The notes under the pieces are model-generated. The model had not been told where the DNA came from, searched no databases, and was given only the letters and a program-made list of their open reading frames with translations. Both the position numbers and the translations under genes were made by a program. 64,000 nucleotides of DNA, taken from Paludibacter sp. UBA6032. Lineage in GTDB: Bacteria > Bacteroidota > Bacteroidia > Bacteroidales > Paludibacteraceae. Shown one piece after another: positions 7,745 through 16,658 of the stretch. The stretch is taken from NCBI GenBank assembly GCA_002427885.1, contig DIZI01000033.1:1-64000 (forward strand), in the 5' to 3' direction. Every line of letters begins with the position of its first letter. Within the stretch, counting starts at the first letter, position 1.

Positions 7745-9274
7745 TTAATTTTTAAGAGTTGGTATTGTAATAGTGAATTTAGTTCCGATATTTATTTCGC
7801 TCTCCACCTTGATGGATCCTTTATGCTCTGTCACGATTTTTTTTACATAAGCTAAACCTAAGCCAAAGCCTTTTACATTGTGAAGATTACCTGTTGATAC
7901 CCGGTAGAATTTCTCGAAAATCCTTTTTAAATCTTCTTTGTGAATTCCTATACCGTTATCCTCAATGCTTATCAACAAATTATCTTTTTCATTCCAGGTT
8001 TCAATCGACAGTAACAATGGTTTATCTGAATATTTGAGTGCATTGTCCATTAAATTGAAAATCACGTTCGTAAAATGGACTTCATCTATTAAAGCTACAT
8101 CGTTCTTAGCTTTGAGATTCGAAGATATTTTACCTCCTTTACTGGTTACTTTGAGAGAGAAATTCCCGATTATATCCGTAATAAGGGAATTAATTTGGAT
8201 TTCATTTAATTTTAACGTTGATTTGTCTCTTTCAAAAATAGCCATTTGCATTACTTTCTCAACCTGAAGACTTAAACGCTTTGTTTCATCACGGATTACT
8301 TTTGAAATATTTTTAAGCGCTTCAGGCGTTTTACCCACGCTTGGGTCTTGTAACATTTGTGAAGCCAACGAAATCGTCGATATCGGCGTTTTAAACTCGT
8401 GTGTCATATTATTAACAAAATCGTTTTTCATATTGTTCAGTTGCTTTTGTCTGAAAATGATAATAATAGCAACTATAAATATACATAATATGAGTGCAAT
8501 CAGTGCAACAGATGGCAAAATTAAATTCATGGAATTCAGTATATAATTTTGCTTTGTAGGAAAAACAACCTGTAAGTAAGCCGATTTGTTAGAATCTTCT
8601 GATGGAAACAGTTTTTGTGTGTAAAGATTATTATTTGTATTTACAAGCTCTTCGCGAAACTCTTTCTGGCATCTGTAAATCAATTTCCCCTGATTATCCA
8701 CAATTGAATAATAAAAAGGAAGAGGCACACCATTATTCACCAATACTCTTTCCAAAATACCATTCAATTCCTGGAAATTGACTCGCTCACTTATTTCCTT
8801 TTTATCAGATTCTCTCAGCCATCGAAAAACGGCCTGATCCAATATTGTTTTAGATCGTGAAAAATTTTGTTGAAATTTTTCCTGTAAATATCGTGACGTT
8901 TCTTCAATGGTTGCCTTTCCGTGCCGGGTCGATAAACGAATAGAAGGACGATTTAATTGATCCGATGTTAATTTCGGATTATCGGCCATACTATCTATGT
9001 CGTTTTTCAATCTGATATTTTGAGCATCTAAACTCAAAACTTTATTCTTCTTTCCAGAATAATCGTTTCCCTCTAATGTTTGGGAAAGGTATTCGAGCGC
9101 TTCGTTTTCTTCGACTAAACTTACTGTCTGAAATAAGCTTCGCTGTACATTTTCATTAAACTGATTTTCAATCATTTCAGCATTTATTCGTACAAAACGG
9201 GCCTGTAATGCAATCAATCCGACAAATGTCAGAAGCATCATGATTATTAATATCCAAATAGTTGTTCTCTTCAT
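7745..9274 (-). CDS. rprX: Sensor histidine kinase RprX
   Basis: 509 residues. One transmembrane helix near residues 7-25, a long periplasmic sensor region, and a second helix near 253-275. HisKA has phospho-acceptor His292 (MTHEFKTP), followed by a HATPase domain with N, G1 (EDNGIGI) and G2 (GFGLGLAYV) boxes. It probably phosphorylates RprY, encoded immediately downstream. A TAATTTTG -7 box ends eight bases upstream of the ATG, so the mRNA may be almost leaderless. Confidence 0.93.
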   Translation of the reverse strand: MKRTTIWILIIMMLLTFVGLIALQARFVRINAEMIENQFNENVQRSLFQTVSLVEENEALEYLSQTLEGNDYSGKKNKVLSLDAQNIRLKNDIDSMADNPKLTSDQLNRPSIRLSTRHGKATIEETSRYLQEKFQQNFSRSKTILDQAVFRWLRESDKKEISERVNFQELNGILERVLVNNGVPLPFYYSIVDNQGKLIYRCQKEFREELVNTNNNLYTQKLFPSEDSNKSAYLQVVFPTKQNYILNSMNLILPSVALIALILCIFIVAIIIIFRQKQLNNMKNDFVNNMTHEFKTPISTISLASQMLQDPSVGKTPEALKNISKVIRDETKRLSLQVEKVMQMAIFERDKSTLKLNEIQINSLITDIIGNFSLKVTSKGGKISSNLKAKNDVALIDEVHFTNVIFNLMDNALKYSDKPLLLSIETWNEKDNLLISIEDNGIGIHKEDLKRIFEKFYRVSTGNLHNVKGFGLGLAYVKKIVTEHKGSIKVESEINIGTKFTITIPTLKN

Positions 9275-9281
9275 TACGCTA

Positions 9282-9289
9282 CAAAATTA
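9282..9289 (-). promoter_or_regulatory. Candidate -7 element of rprXY
   Basis: On the minus strand the sequence reads TAATTTTG, matching the Bacteroidota -7 form TAnnTTTG. No TTG lies at the expected 19-20 base spacing, so only the -7 half is supported. The implied start is within a few bases of the rprX ATG. Confidence 0.45.
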
Positions 9290-9633
9290 CACTAAAATTA
9301 AATGTTCCTTCATATATAAACATTATTTAACTGCTTTTTTACAACATAAACGTAATTCGAAGCAGAATGTTCGATGATATTTCGTTTTTTTTTATAAATG
9401 ATTCAATTGATTCATAAAATACTAAATATAACTTAATTTATTTGCGGAGCTTTTTGCAATCAAATTGACATATTTACGGAATTTAAAAATTAATTCATTA
9501 ATACGGGGAGTAAGTATTCGCATTATTTATGCGATTTTATCATATTTAACATTCAGGTTCCAAGTAAATATTAAAATAATCATAAATACAAAGATGGATT
9601 TTAATATTAAACCGATTCTATTTTAAATAACCT
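9290..9633. other. AT-rich intergenic region
   Basis: About 340 bases between rprX and the end of the permease gene. No ORF, RNA gene or strong hairpin was seen. It is upstream sequence of rprX and downstream sequence of the permease, both on the minus strand. Confidence 0.6.
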
Positions 9634-10776
9634 TCACTCAACACCAATTTCGGAATTATTCTGAACTTCATTAATATCGTCACCTTTTTCAACATTGGGA
9701 AATATGACTTCTTTCAAAACGAAGCGTTTGTAATACGAAATAATTAAGGTTGTCATTGGCAGAGCAATTATCATTCCAACCATTCCCATTAATGACCCCC
9801 AAATGGATAAAGAAAGTAATATAACAGCAGGGTTTAATCCCGTAACTTTTCCCATAATCTTGGGAACAAGAATTAATTCTTCCAAAATTTGAATAATAAT
9901 AAATACAATTGCAATTCCCAGTAAAATTGAGCCATAGGATTGTCCGGTCTCAGCTGATTGAAGAAGTCCTAAACTCAGACAAGGTACAATTAAAACAACT
10001 TTCAGATAAGGAACCAGCGTAAGTAATCCGCTTAAAAGTCCCAGAATTATTGCCATAGGTAATCCTATTAGGCTAAAGCCTATAATAAAAAGTATTCCAA
10101 CTATCAAAGCGACTAAAGCCTGTCCTCTGAAATAGCGATTCATTCCAGACTCCAAATCGGACATAATACCGGTAATTAACGTTCTGTATGCAGGTGGGAT
10201 AATATTAAACCAGCTTGCATTTATTTTTTCATAATCGAGCAGGATGAAAACAAGATATATGAATATTACAAACACAACAGTAATCCCTAATATAAAATCT
10301 AATGAGCCGTTGAGAATGTTCCAAAGTTGCGGAACCAGTTTTTTAAGGCCCGACATAATATTTTCGTCCAGTAAAACAGATTGGATATTTAAATGCGAAA
10401 AATAATCAATCAGCTCGTTTTGCCATGCCAGAGGAATAAAAGTATCAACAGAGATGCCACGCGAATACAGAACGATTAAATGAGAGAGTTTGGTAATTTC
10501 GTTAACTACCATTGGAGCAAGAAAGTAAATCACGGCAAATAGCGAAACAAAAAACAACAATAGTGTACCGGAAATTGATAAGATGCGGTTTTTAAATTTC
10601 AATTTATACTGAAAAAAACGCACAATAGGTTGCATTAAATAGGCAAGAAGCCAGGCCAGCAGGAATGGCAGCAGGACATTACTTAATTTCTTTACCAAAA
10701 GAAAGAGCAAAATCACGATAGTCAACCCAATAAGCAAACGGACAACCCGATCGAAAGTATACGGTTTTGTGTTCAT
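9634..10776 (-). CDS. AI-2E family transporter
   Basis: 380 residues with about eight transmembrane helices: a pair near 10-50, one near 62-80, then a long central soluble stretch, followed by helices from about 155 onward. The family core (IILGLLSGLLTLVPYL and the glycine-rich LLSLSIWGSLMGMVGMI) is present. Members are named after the TqsA autoinducer exporter but include Na+/H+ antiporters and others, so the substrate is unknown. It starts 55 bases after the tdk stop on the same strand and may be co-transcribed with it. Confidence 0.88.
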   Translation of the reverse strand: MNTKPYTFDRVVRLLIGLTIVILLFLLVKKLSNVLLPFLLAWLLAYLMQPIVRFFQYKLKFKNRILSISGTLLLFFVSLFAVIYFLAPMVVNEITKLSHLIVLYSRGISVDTFIPLAWQNELIDYFSHLNIQSVLLDENIMSGLKKLVPQLWNILNGSLDFILGITVVFVIFIYLVFILLDYEKINASWFNIIPPAYRTLITGIMSDLESGMNRYFRGQALVALIVGILFIIGFSLIGLPMAIILGLLSGLLTLVPYLKVVLIVPCLSLGLLQSAETGQSYGSILLGIAIVFIIIQILEELILVPKIMGKVTGLNPAVILLSLSIWGSLMGMVGMIIALPMTTLIISYYKRFVLKEVIFPNVEKGDDINEVQNNSEIGVE

Positions 10777-10831
10777 AAGGCAACATATAATTAAAAGAAA
10801 TCATCCAAAGTTAGAACCTTTGATAAAATCA

Positions 10832-11407
10832 TTATCTCACTTTAGAATAACATTCCCTGCATATGGGTTCATATTCGGTCATTTCTCCAAGTAAAACCCG
10901 CTTATCGCTTTCAACAAGTCTGTGTGAAACATAAGCCAATGCTCCACAGCGCACGCAAATGGCATGAACTTTATAAACATCTTCCGCCACGGCACAGAGG
11001 GCGGGCATAGGACCAAAAGGAACTCCTTTAAAATCCATGTCGAGCCCGGCAACAATGACCCTGATTCCCTGATTGGCAAGTTGAGTGCACACATCAACCA
11101 AACCCTCATCGAAAAATTGAGCTTCATCAATACCGACAACATCAACATCGCCCGACATGAGTAAAATACTTCCGGAAGAATCAACCGGGGTTGACCGGAT
11201 AGCTGTTCGGTCGTGTGAAACCACTTCATCCTCCGAATAACGGGTATCAATTTTTGGTTTAAAAATTTCAACTTGCTGTTTTGCAAATTTAGCCCGCTTC
11301 AGTCGGCGAATCAGTTCCTCAGTTTTCCCCGAAAACATTGAGCCACAAATAACTTCGATACTACCGCGCTTTTGCTGGTTAGGATGGTTCCGCTCTGAAT
11401 AAATCAT
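10832..11407 (-). CDS. tdk: Thymidine kinase (type II)
   Basis: Phosphorylates thymidine to dTMP in the salvage pathway. The P-loop GSMFSGKT is at residues 22-29, DEAQFF carries the catalytic region, and four zinc cysteines are seen (CVRC and CREC). The frame stays open 40 codons further upstream, but Met at 11407 (MIYSERNHPNQ) gives a 191-residue protein of family length; the upstream extension has no family similarity. Confidence 0.93.
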   Translation of the reverse strand: MIYSERNHPNQQKRGSIEVICGSMFSGKTEELIRRLKRAKFAKQQVEIFKPKIDTRYSEDEVVSHDRTAIRSTPVDSSGSILLMSGDVDVVGIDEAQFFDEGLVDVCTQLANQGIRVIVAGLDMDFKGVPFGPMPALCAVAEDVYKVHAICVRCGALAYVSHRLVESDKRVLLGEMTEYEPICRECYSKVR

Positions 11408-11683
11408 GTTTATTTTATTGAAAATTAGTAGTTGTGTTTTCTTTTTTCTGTCTATTATTGTACCTTTACACCCAAGTTGATACAATTCATTCTGCATAAA
11501 TAAAAATGCACAACTTTTAATAAACACCCTGGGAAATAATTTAGTTGTTTGAAACGTTGAATTATTTCATAATAAAGTCAATATTTATTGATCTATTGAG
11601 ATCACCGGATATAATATAACTTCATTGCACAGGGCAAAGTTAAATAAAATAACAAGATTGAAACCGTTTTTATAAAAAAAGAT

Positions 11684-12463
11684 ATGAACAGAGAATTAAT
11701 CGTTAAATTACTTCACAAAGACATTCGTGAACTTGAGATGATAACTTCAGGATTTATGGAAATGACTGAATACCCTAAAACTATAATTCTTTTAGCACAG
11801 CAAAAAATTGAAGATATACAATCATATATTCAACAATTGAGTTCCGATCTTTCAGTTGTTGAAATACAATCGGAAAGGTTAGTTTCTGGCAAAGAAGTTG
11901 AAGATGACATGCCCATTGAACTGGTTAATGAAATTGATGAAGTTGATGATGAAGTTGATGATGAAGAAACAACAGAAGACATTGAAAAAGATGAAAGTCC
12001 TGAAATTGAAGAAAATTACGAAACAATTCAGGTTCCGGTATCGAATGAGATTACGGGAATCAAAGAATATGATCTGAGCGGAATCGTTGAAAATTCATTT
12101 ATATCCAAACCGGAACCAAAAACGATTTTAGAAGAAAGAAAAACCGTTCTGGGCGAAAAAAATATTTTGGGTACACCATCCCGAAATGAAATACTGTCAA
12201 AAGCAGACAATTCTATCAGCTCTACTTTGGCAAACAAAAAAATCGATGACATCAAACAAGCGATTAACATTGGTGACCGCTTCCGTTTTCAACGCGAGTT
12301 ATTCCGTGGAAATGGCGAAGACATGAATAAAACTTTAACTTACATCAACTTATTAATTACTCAGGAAGAAGCTCTCTCATTTCTCCAATCGAAATACGGT
12401 TGGGCTTCAGATAATGAAACGGCGGAAGATTTTTATCAGTTAGTCAGAAGACGGTTCTTATAA
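11684..12463 (+). CDS. Conserved hypothetical cytoplasmic protein with acidic linker
   Basis: 259 residues in three parts: a helical N-terminal domain (about 1-70), a very acidic low-complexity linker (about 75-115, rich in Asp, Glu and Val), and a helical C-terminal domain (about 180-259, containing INIGDRFRFQRELF and ending QLVRRRFL). From memory, proteins with this layout are found next to tdk and rsmI in other Bacteroidales; the function is not known. It is divergent from tdk and ahead of rsmI. Confidence 0.8.
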   Translation: MNRELIVKLLHKDIRELEMITSGFMEMTEYPKTIILLAQQKIEDIQSYIQQLSSDLSVVEIQSERLVSGKEVEDDMPIELVNEIDEVDDEVDDEETTEDIEKDESPEIEENYETIQVPVSNEITGIKEYDLSGIVENSFISKPEPKTILEERKTVLGEKNILGTPSRNEILSKADNSISSTLANKKIDDIKQAINIGDRFRFQRELFRGNGEDMNKTLTYINLLITQEEALSFLQSKYGWASDNETAEDFYQLVRRRFL

Positions 12464-12578
12464 ATATCCGATACATCAGGAATAATATATAATCAACAAA
12501 TATAACTTATAGTTGATTTTACTATTCTATTAAAAACCAGCAACAATTTTCTTCCGTTTTATGTTATGAATAAAGTTT

Positions 12579-12591
12579 AAAGGAGGTTTAA
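12579..12591 (+). promoter_or_regulatory. Strong Shine-Dalgarno before rsmI
   Basis: AAAGGAGG lies five bases before the ATG at 12592. Bacteroidota mRNAs usually lack a good Shine-Dalgarno sequence, so this near-perfect one is unusual and fixes the rsmI start. Confidence 0.7.
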
Positions 12592-13263
12592 ATGAAATTA
12601 TATGTTGTACCCACACCGGTTGGGAATCTGGAAGACATGACTTTCCGGGCTATCCGTGTATTGAAAGAAGTTGATTTGATTTTGGCAGAAGATACACGCA
12701 CAAGTGGATTTTTATTAAAACACTTTGAAATAAAAACACCCATGCAATCTCATCATAAATTCAACGAACACAAGACTGTTGAAAATGTGGTCCAACGAAT
12801 CAAAAACGGACAAACTGTTGCTTTAATTTCTGATGCTGGAACACCTGCCATTTCTGATCCTGGATTTTTGGTGGTACGGGAATGTATCGAAAATGGAATT
12901 GACATTGAATGTTTACCGGGTGCTACGGCATTTGTACCTGCATTGGTGACTTCTGGCTTACCGAACGATCGTTTTTCGTTTGAGGGCTTTTTACCACAGA
13001 AGAAAGGTCGACAAACAAAAATGAATGATTTAGCAACTGAAAAACGAACAATGATTTTTTACGAATCCCCATTCCGATTAGTCAAAACTCTGACGCAATT
13101 GGGCGAAGTGTTCGGAAAAGACCGGAATGCATCTGTATCAAGAGAAATTTCTAAATTTTTCGAAGAAACCAAACGGGGTACTTTACATGAACTAATGGAG
13201 TATTTTACAGCCAATAACCCGAAAGGTGAAATTGTGCTAATTGTTGCAGGATTTGAATATTAG
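12592..13263 (+). CDS. rsmI: 16S rRNA (cytidine-1402-2'-O)-methyltransferase
   Basis: 223 residues of the tetrapyrrole-methylase fold. It begins with the family signature (VPTPVGNLEDMTFRA), then LAEDTRTS, ISDAGTPAISDPG (the S-adenosylmethionine region) and EGFLPQKKGR. It methylates the ribose of C1402 in the 30S decoding centre. It is shorter than E. coli RsmI (about 286 residues) and lacks the extra C-terminal helices, as is common in this phylum. Confidence 0.93.
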   Translation: MKLYVVPTPVGNLEDMTFRAIRVLKEVDLILAEDTRTSGFLLKHFEIKTPMQSHHKFNEHKTVENVVQRIKNGQTVALISDAGTPAISDPGFLVVRECIENGIDIECLPGATAFVPALVTSGLPNDRFSFEGFLPQKKGRQTKMNDLATEKRTMIFYESPFRLVKTLTQLGEVFGKDRNASVSREISKFFEETKRGTLHELMEYFTANNPKGEIVLIVAGFEY

Positions 13264-13274
13264 CATTACCTTTG
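13244..13274 (+). promoter_or_regulatory. Promoter of the coiled-coil lipoprotein gene
   Basis: TTG at 13244-13246, 20 bases, then TACCTTTG at 13267-13274: a full match to the Bacteroidota sigma-ABfr form. It overlaps the end of rsmI. Confidence 0.65.
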
Positions 13275-13390
13275 CAGTTGAAATCAGAAAAATATTTAGG
13301 CAAATTTCGGTCTGAAATAATCAACTTATTATCTGCTTTTTTCTTGCTTCAATAAAAAATTACTAAAGACTTTTTTCAATAAATTTCATT

Positions 13391-14260
13391 ATGAAACCAA
13401 CTATTTTTTCACTTGCCATTTTACTTGTTTTAATGACGTCATGTGGAAAACAATCTGCAGATTACAAAACACTTAAAGCTCAAAATGATTCTTTGATGAA
13501 TGCTAAACTTACCCTTCAAAATGAAGTTGATGGGTACTTTTCGGCCATGAATGAAATTGAGCAAAATATCGAAAAAATTAAAAGCACTCAAAATACAATA
13601 ACGATTCAGCCTGTTGGACAAGATTTGAATGACGATGTTCGCACCAAAATTAACGAGGACATGGCTTATTTGAATGACATGCTTCAGGAGAACAAAGAAG
13701 AATTGTCAAAATTAAAAACAAAACTCAAGAAAAGCGGGTTTAAATCTGCCGAACTTGAGAGTACAATTGCTCGTCTTACTAAATCCTTGGATGAAGAATC
13801 CCAAAAAGTAGCTGATCTGCAAACTCAATTGGCTCAAAAAGATTCTCTTATAGCAGGGCTTGGTACTACAGTGGACAATTTGGGCAAGAATATTGAAAAT
13901 TTGGCAACTGAAAACAAGGTAAAACAAAGCAAAATAGCTGATCAAGAAGAAACCATTCATACTGCCTGGTATGTATTTGGAACCCGAAAGGAACTGAAGG
14001 AGCAAAAAATAATTACATCTGATGGTTTTTTTAGTCCCCAACGTATCCTTGAAAGCGATTTTAATAAAAACTATTTCGTTCGCATCGATGCCCGGAATAC
14101 AAAGTCAATTCCCTTGTATTCTACAAGTGCAAAGATTTTAACAAATCATCCTAAATCATCGTATACGCTCGAGAAAGAAAATGGTAACTTTATTTTATTG
14201 ATAGTTAATCCTGATGATTTTTGGAGTATCAGCAAATATCTAGTAATTGAAGTAAATTAA
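13391..14260 (+). CDS. Coiled-coil lipoprotein
   Basis: 289 residues. A lipoprotein signal ends LLVLMTSCGK with the lipid cysteine at residue 18. A long coiled coil (about 25-190, heptads rich in Leu, Lys, Glu and Gln) follows, then a C-terminal globular beta-rich domain (about 190-289, starting TAWYVFGTRKEL). Probably an envelope-anchored structural protein. Proteins of this type are widespread in Bacteroidales, but I know no assigned function. Confidence 0.8.
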   Translation: MKPTIFSLAILLVLMTSCGKQSADYKTLKAQNDSLMNAKLTLQNEVDGYFSAMNEIEQNIEKIKSTQNTITIQPVGQDLNDDVRTKINEDMAYLNDMLQENKEELSKLKTKLKKSGFKSAELESTIARLTKSLDEESQKVADLQTQLAQKDSLIAGLGTTVDNLGKNIENLATENKVKQSKIADQEETIHTAWYVFGTRKELKEQKIITSDGFFSPQRILESDFNKNYFVRIDARNTKSIPLYSTSAKILTNHPKSSYTLEKENGNFILLIVNPDDFWSISKYLVIEVN

Positions 14261-14301
14261 AACCGGTATAAATGCAGAATAATAAATTTTAAAACAATCG
14301 T

Positions 14302-14340
14302 AATGCGTTTCCCCTTTTGGGAAGCGCATTATTATTTCTA
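14302..14340 (+). terminator. Hairpin terminator after the lipoprotein gene
   Basis: AATGCGTTTCCC / GGGAAGCGCATT, 12 pairs with one G-U and a five-base loop, followed by ATTATTTCT. The stem is strong but the T-run is interrupted. Confidence 0.6.
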
Positions 14341-14420
14341 CAAATAAATTATCTGGGGTAACAGTTTTCATCAAAAATACTTTTGAATAAAGTGCAGCAA
14401 TTAATGCAATTTCTAAAATT

Positions 14421-15116
14421 ATGAATTATAAATACGTCTTTATCGATCTTGATGATACTCTTTGGGACTTTCATGCTAATGCCAAATCAACCTTGCATGA
14501 AATCTACGAAGAAAAAAAAATTGGTCATCACTACGAAAACTTTGATCAATACTTCAATATTTATGCTAAACGCAATTTAGAGTTGTGGGAATTGTATGGA
14601 AAGGGTGAAATTACAAAAGATGTTTTGAATTTTGAAAGGTTCCTCTATCCTTTAACTCAGGTTGGTATTGATGATCCGGCTTTAGCAAAACAAATCGGGA
14701 AGGAATACCTTGATTTACTTCCCAGCCGTACTGCACTCATGCCCTATGCGAAGGAGCTGCTGGATTACCTGTATCCCAAATACCCGCTTACCATTGTTTC
14801 AAACGGATTTATTGAAGTTCAGTACAAAAAACTTCACAGCTGCGGGCTGGAACATTATTTCACCCATGTAGTCCTCTCCGAGTCTGCTAAAGCACTTAAG
14901 CCCGACAAACGTATATTTGAATACGCATTACAACTAAACAACGCCACAGCGGCTGAGACCATTATGATAGGTGATAGTTATGAGGCGGATATAATAGGCG
15001 CTCAAAATGCAGGGATTGACCAGGTGTTTCTTGATAAAAATTCAGATATTTGTACAAAAAAAAATCCTTCGACATACAGGGTGAAAGATCTGGAAGAGTT
15101 GATAAAATTACTCTGA
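14421..15116 (+). CDS. YjjG-family noncanonical pyrimidine nucleotidase
   Basis: 231 residues of the HAD superfamily. Motif I FIDLDDTLWDF (Asp9, Asp11), motif II Ser of IVSNGF, motif III Lys of LKPDKRIF, motif IV GDSYEADIIGA. The DDTLWDF form is typical of the YjjG branch, which dephosphorylates (d)UMP and mutagenic pyrimidine analogues and so cleans the nucleotide pool. Single gene, ended by a terminator shared with the converging susD gene. Confidence 0.88.
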   Translation: MNYKYVFIDLDDTLWDFHANAKSTLHEIYEEKKIGHHYENFDQYFNIYAKRNLELWELYGKGEITKDVLNFERFLYPLTQVGIDDPALAKQIGKEYLDLLPSRTALMPYAKELLDYLYPKYPLTIVSNGFIEVQYKKLHSCGLEHYFTHVVLSESAKALKPDKRIFEYALQLNNATAAETIMIGDSYEADIIGAQNAGIDQVFLDKNSDICTKKNPSTYRVKDLEELIKLL

Positions 15117-15123
15117 AACAATA

Positions 15124-15160
15124 AAAAGGCTGTCTCAAAAATTAATTTGGACAGCCTTTT
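15124..15160. terminator. Bidirectional terminator
   Basis: AAAAGGCTGTC and GACAGCCTTTT form an 11-pair stem with a 15-base loop between two converging genes; it carries A and T tracts on both sides. Confidence 0.8.
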
Positions 15161-15179
15161 CTATTGATATTAATACTCC

Positions 15180-16652
15180 TTAGTATTTATCCCAGAACAA
15201 TTTAGTAGTAACCAAATCACCACCAACTGCAGTTGAAGCCGCAGCATACTGATCAGCATTCAATGTTTGTTCATTTACAGGATAAGTAAAGCGAACAGGT
15301 ATATCTGAATAAGCTGTTGTATATTCAGGAAGATATAAAATTGGGTAGTCCAACCTTCTCCATGTATTATAAGCTTCCAGACCTCTGGTATAATTAGCTA
15401 TCCACGATTGCAGACCAATTTTTTGTCTCCATGTAGCTGTTGGTCCAACAGCTGTAGTATAAGCAACTTCAGGTTTAGCTAAATAAGTAGCAGCACCTGC
15501 TGTACCCCAGAAGTCAAACGAAGCTGTAATAGCTGCATTATAATAGCTTTCTGCAGTACCCGGTACAGTGTAACCACGTTCTTTAGCTTCGGCCAAATAA
15601 AATTGAATTTCCGAATAAGTCAACATAATTCCAGGAAAATCAGGAGTTTGAACTGCGTCAGAAATATGAGATGATTGACTGTATGAATTCAAATAGCCAT
15701 ACTCACCACCTTTATAAGCCAGTTTAACTGTTCCGGGAACTGATGAAGTATCAACTTGTGTGAAGTAACTTCCAATACGAGGATCATTTAATGTGTTCAT
15801 CGCATCAATAATTGTGTTAGCCGCAACAAAGTCATGACGTCCTGAAGCAATTAAATCTGCATATAACTGATTGTAATTTGGTGCAGAAGTCTCGTATTTC
15901 ATTAAACAATCATCAGCATTTGATGTGAAGCATTTTGAAACTGCAGCTTCTACTGAAGATTTAGCAAGTGCATTATCTCCATCAGCAATCGTAATAGCGA
16001 TTCTTATTTTCAACGAATTACCAAACTTAATCCATGCAGCAACATCTCCACCATAGTAAAAATCAGCTGATCCAAAACTATCGCTGGTTTTGTCTAAATT
16101 TGCTAATGCGGCATCAATACGAACAAGCAAGTCTTTATAAACATCATGAGCATCATCATACTTTGGGTAAACATTTTCAGGATCCAAAGCCTGTGTATAA
16201 GGTATATTACCAAATACATCCACTAGCTGAGAATAAGCATAAACATCAACCAATTCAATGATTGCAAGTTTATTCTTTTTTACAGGTTCCTGAGATGCTA
16301 CTACTTCTGTTGCAGTAATGATTTTTGAAGATTCTTTTAAATCTTTCAAAACACGTAAATATAGTCTTGAATAAATATTTGTAGAAATATTACGCGTAAT
16401 CAAATCGTAATTAGCCTCATCAACGTAGGTTGTTTCTGTCCAATATTGAGCCATCAACTTAAATATATTGATATTTACATTGGTGTTGTTCACATAGTCA
16501 GATAACTCCTTTTGAGCATTAGAGAACAATGATTCTCCGGGAACAACTGCAGGGTTTTTTTTGTCCGTATTAAAATCAGCAAACTGATCGGTACAGCTAA
16601 CAAAGCCGGTTATTAGGACAATAAGTATTAAATATATCTTTTTCATATTCAT
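15180..16652 (-). CDS. SusD/RagB-like outer-membrane lipoprotein (first pair)
   Basis: 490 residues. Lipoprotein signal with the lipid cysteine at residue 20 (GFVSCTDQF). The body has the helical TPR-like fold of the SusD-like_2 group, which often ends with a tryptophan-containing tail as here (LFWDKY). It caps the SusC barrel encoded six bases upstream and binds the ligand at the surface. No enzyme gene lies beside this pair, so the substrate is unknown. Confidence 0.9.
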   Translation of the reverse strand: MNMKKIYLILIVLITGFVSCTDQFADFNTDKKNPAVVPGESLFSNAQKELSDYVNNTNVNINIFKLMAQYWTETTYVDEANYDLITRNISTNIYSRLYLRVLKDLKESSKIITATEVVASQEPVKKNKLAIIELVDVYAYSQLVDVFGNIPYTQALDPENVYPKYDDAHDVYKDLLVRIDAALANLDKTSDSFGSADFYYGGDVAAWIKFGNSLKIRIAITIADGDNALAKSSVEAAVSKCFTSNADDCLMKYETSAPNYNQLYADLIASGRHDFVAANTIIDAMNTLNDPRIGSYFTQVDTSSVPGTVKLAYKGGEYGYLNSYSQSSHISDAVQTPDFPGIMLTYSEIQFYLAEAKERGYTVPGTAESYYNAAITASFDFWGTAGAATYLAKPEVAYTTAVGPTATWRQKIGLQSWIANYTRGLEAYNTWRRLDYPILYLPEYTTAYSDIPVRFTYPVNEQTLNADQYAAASTAVGGDLVTTKLFWDKY

Positions 16653-16658
16653 CTGTTT

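Noticed and set aside
11408..11527. 40-codon N-terminal extension of tdk
   Set aside because: The extension has no similarity to thymidine kinases, and the Met at 11407 gives the normal length.
12028..12270. 80-codon ORF antisense to the acidic-linker gene
   Set aside because: It is a shadow frame; the plus-strand gene has better codon use and a conserved position.
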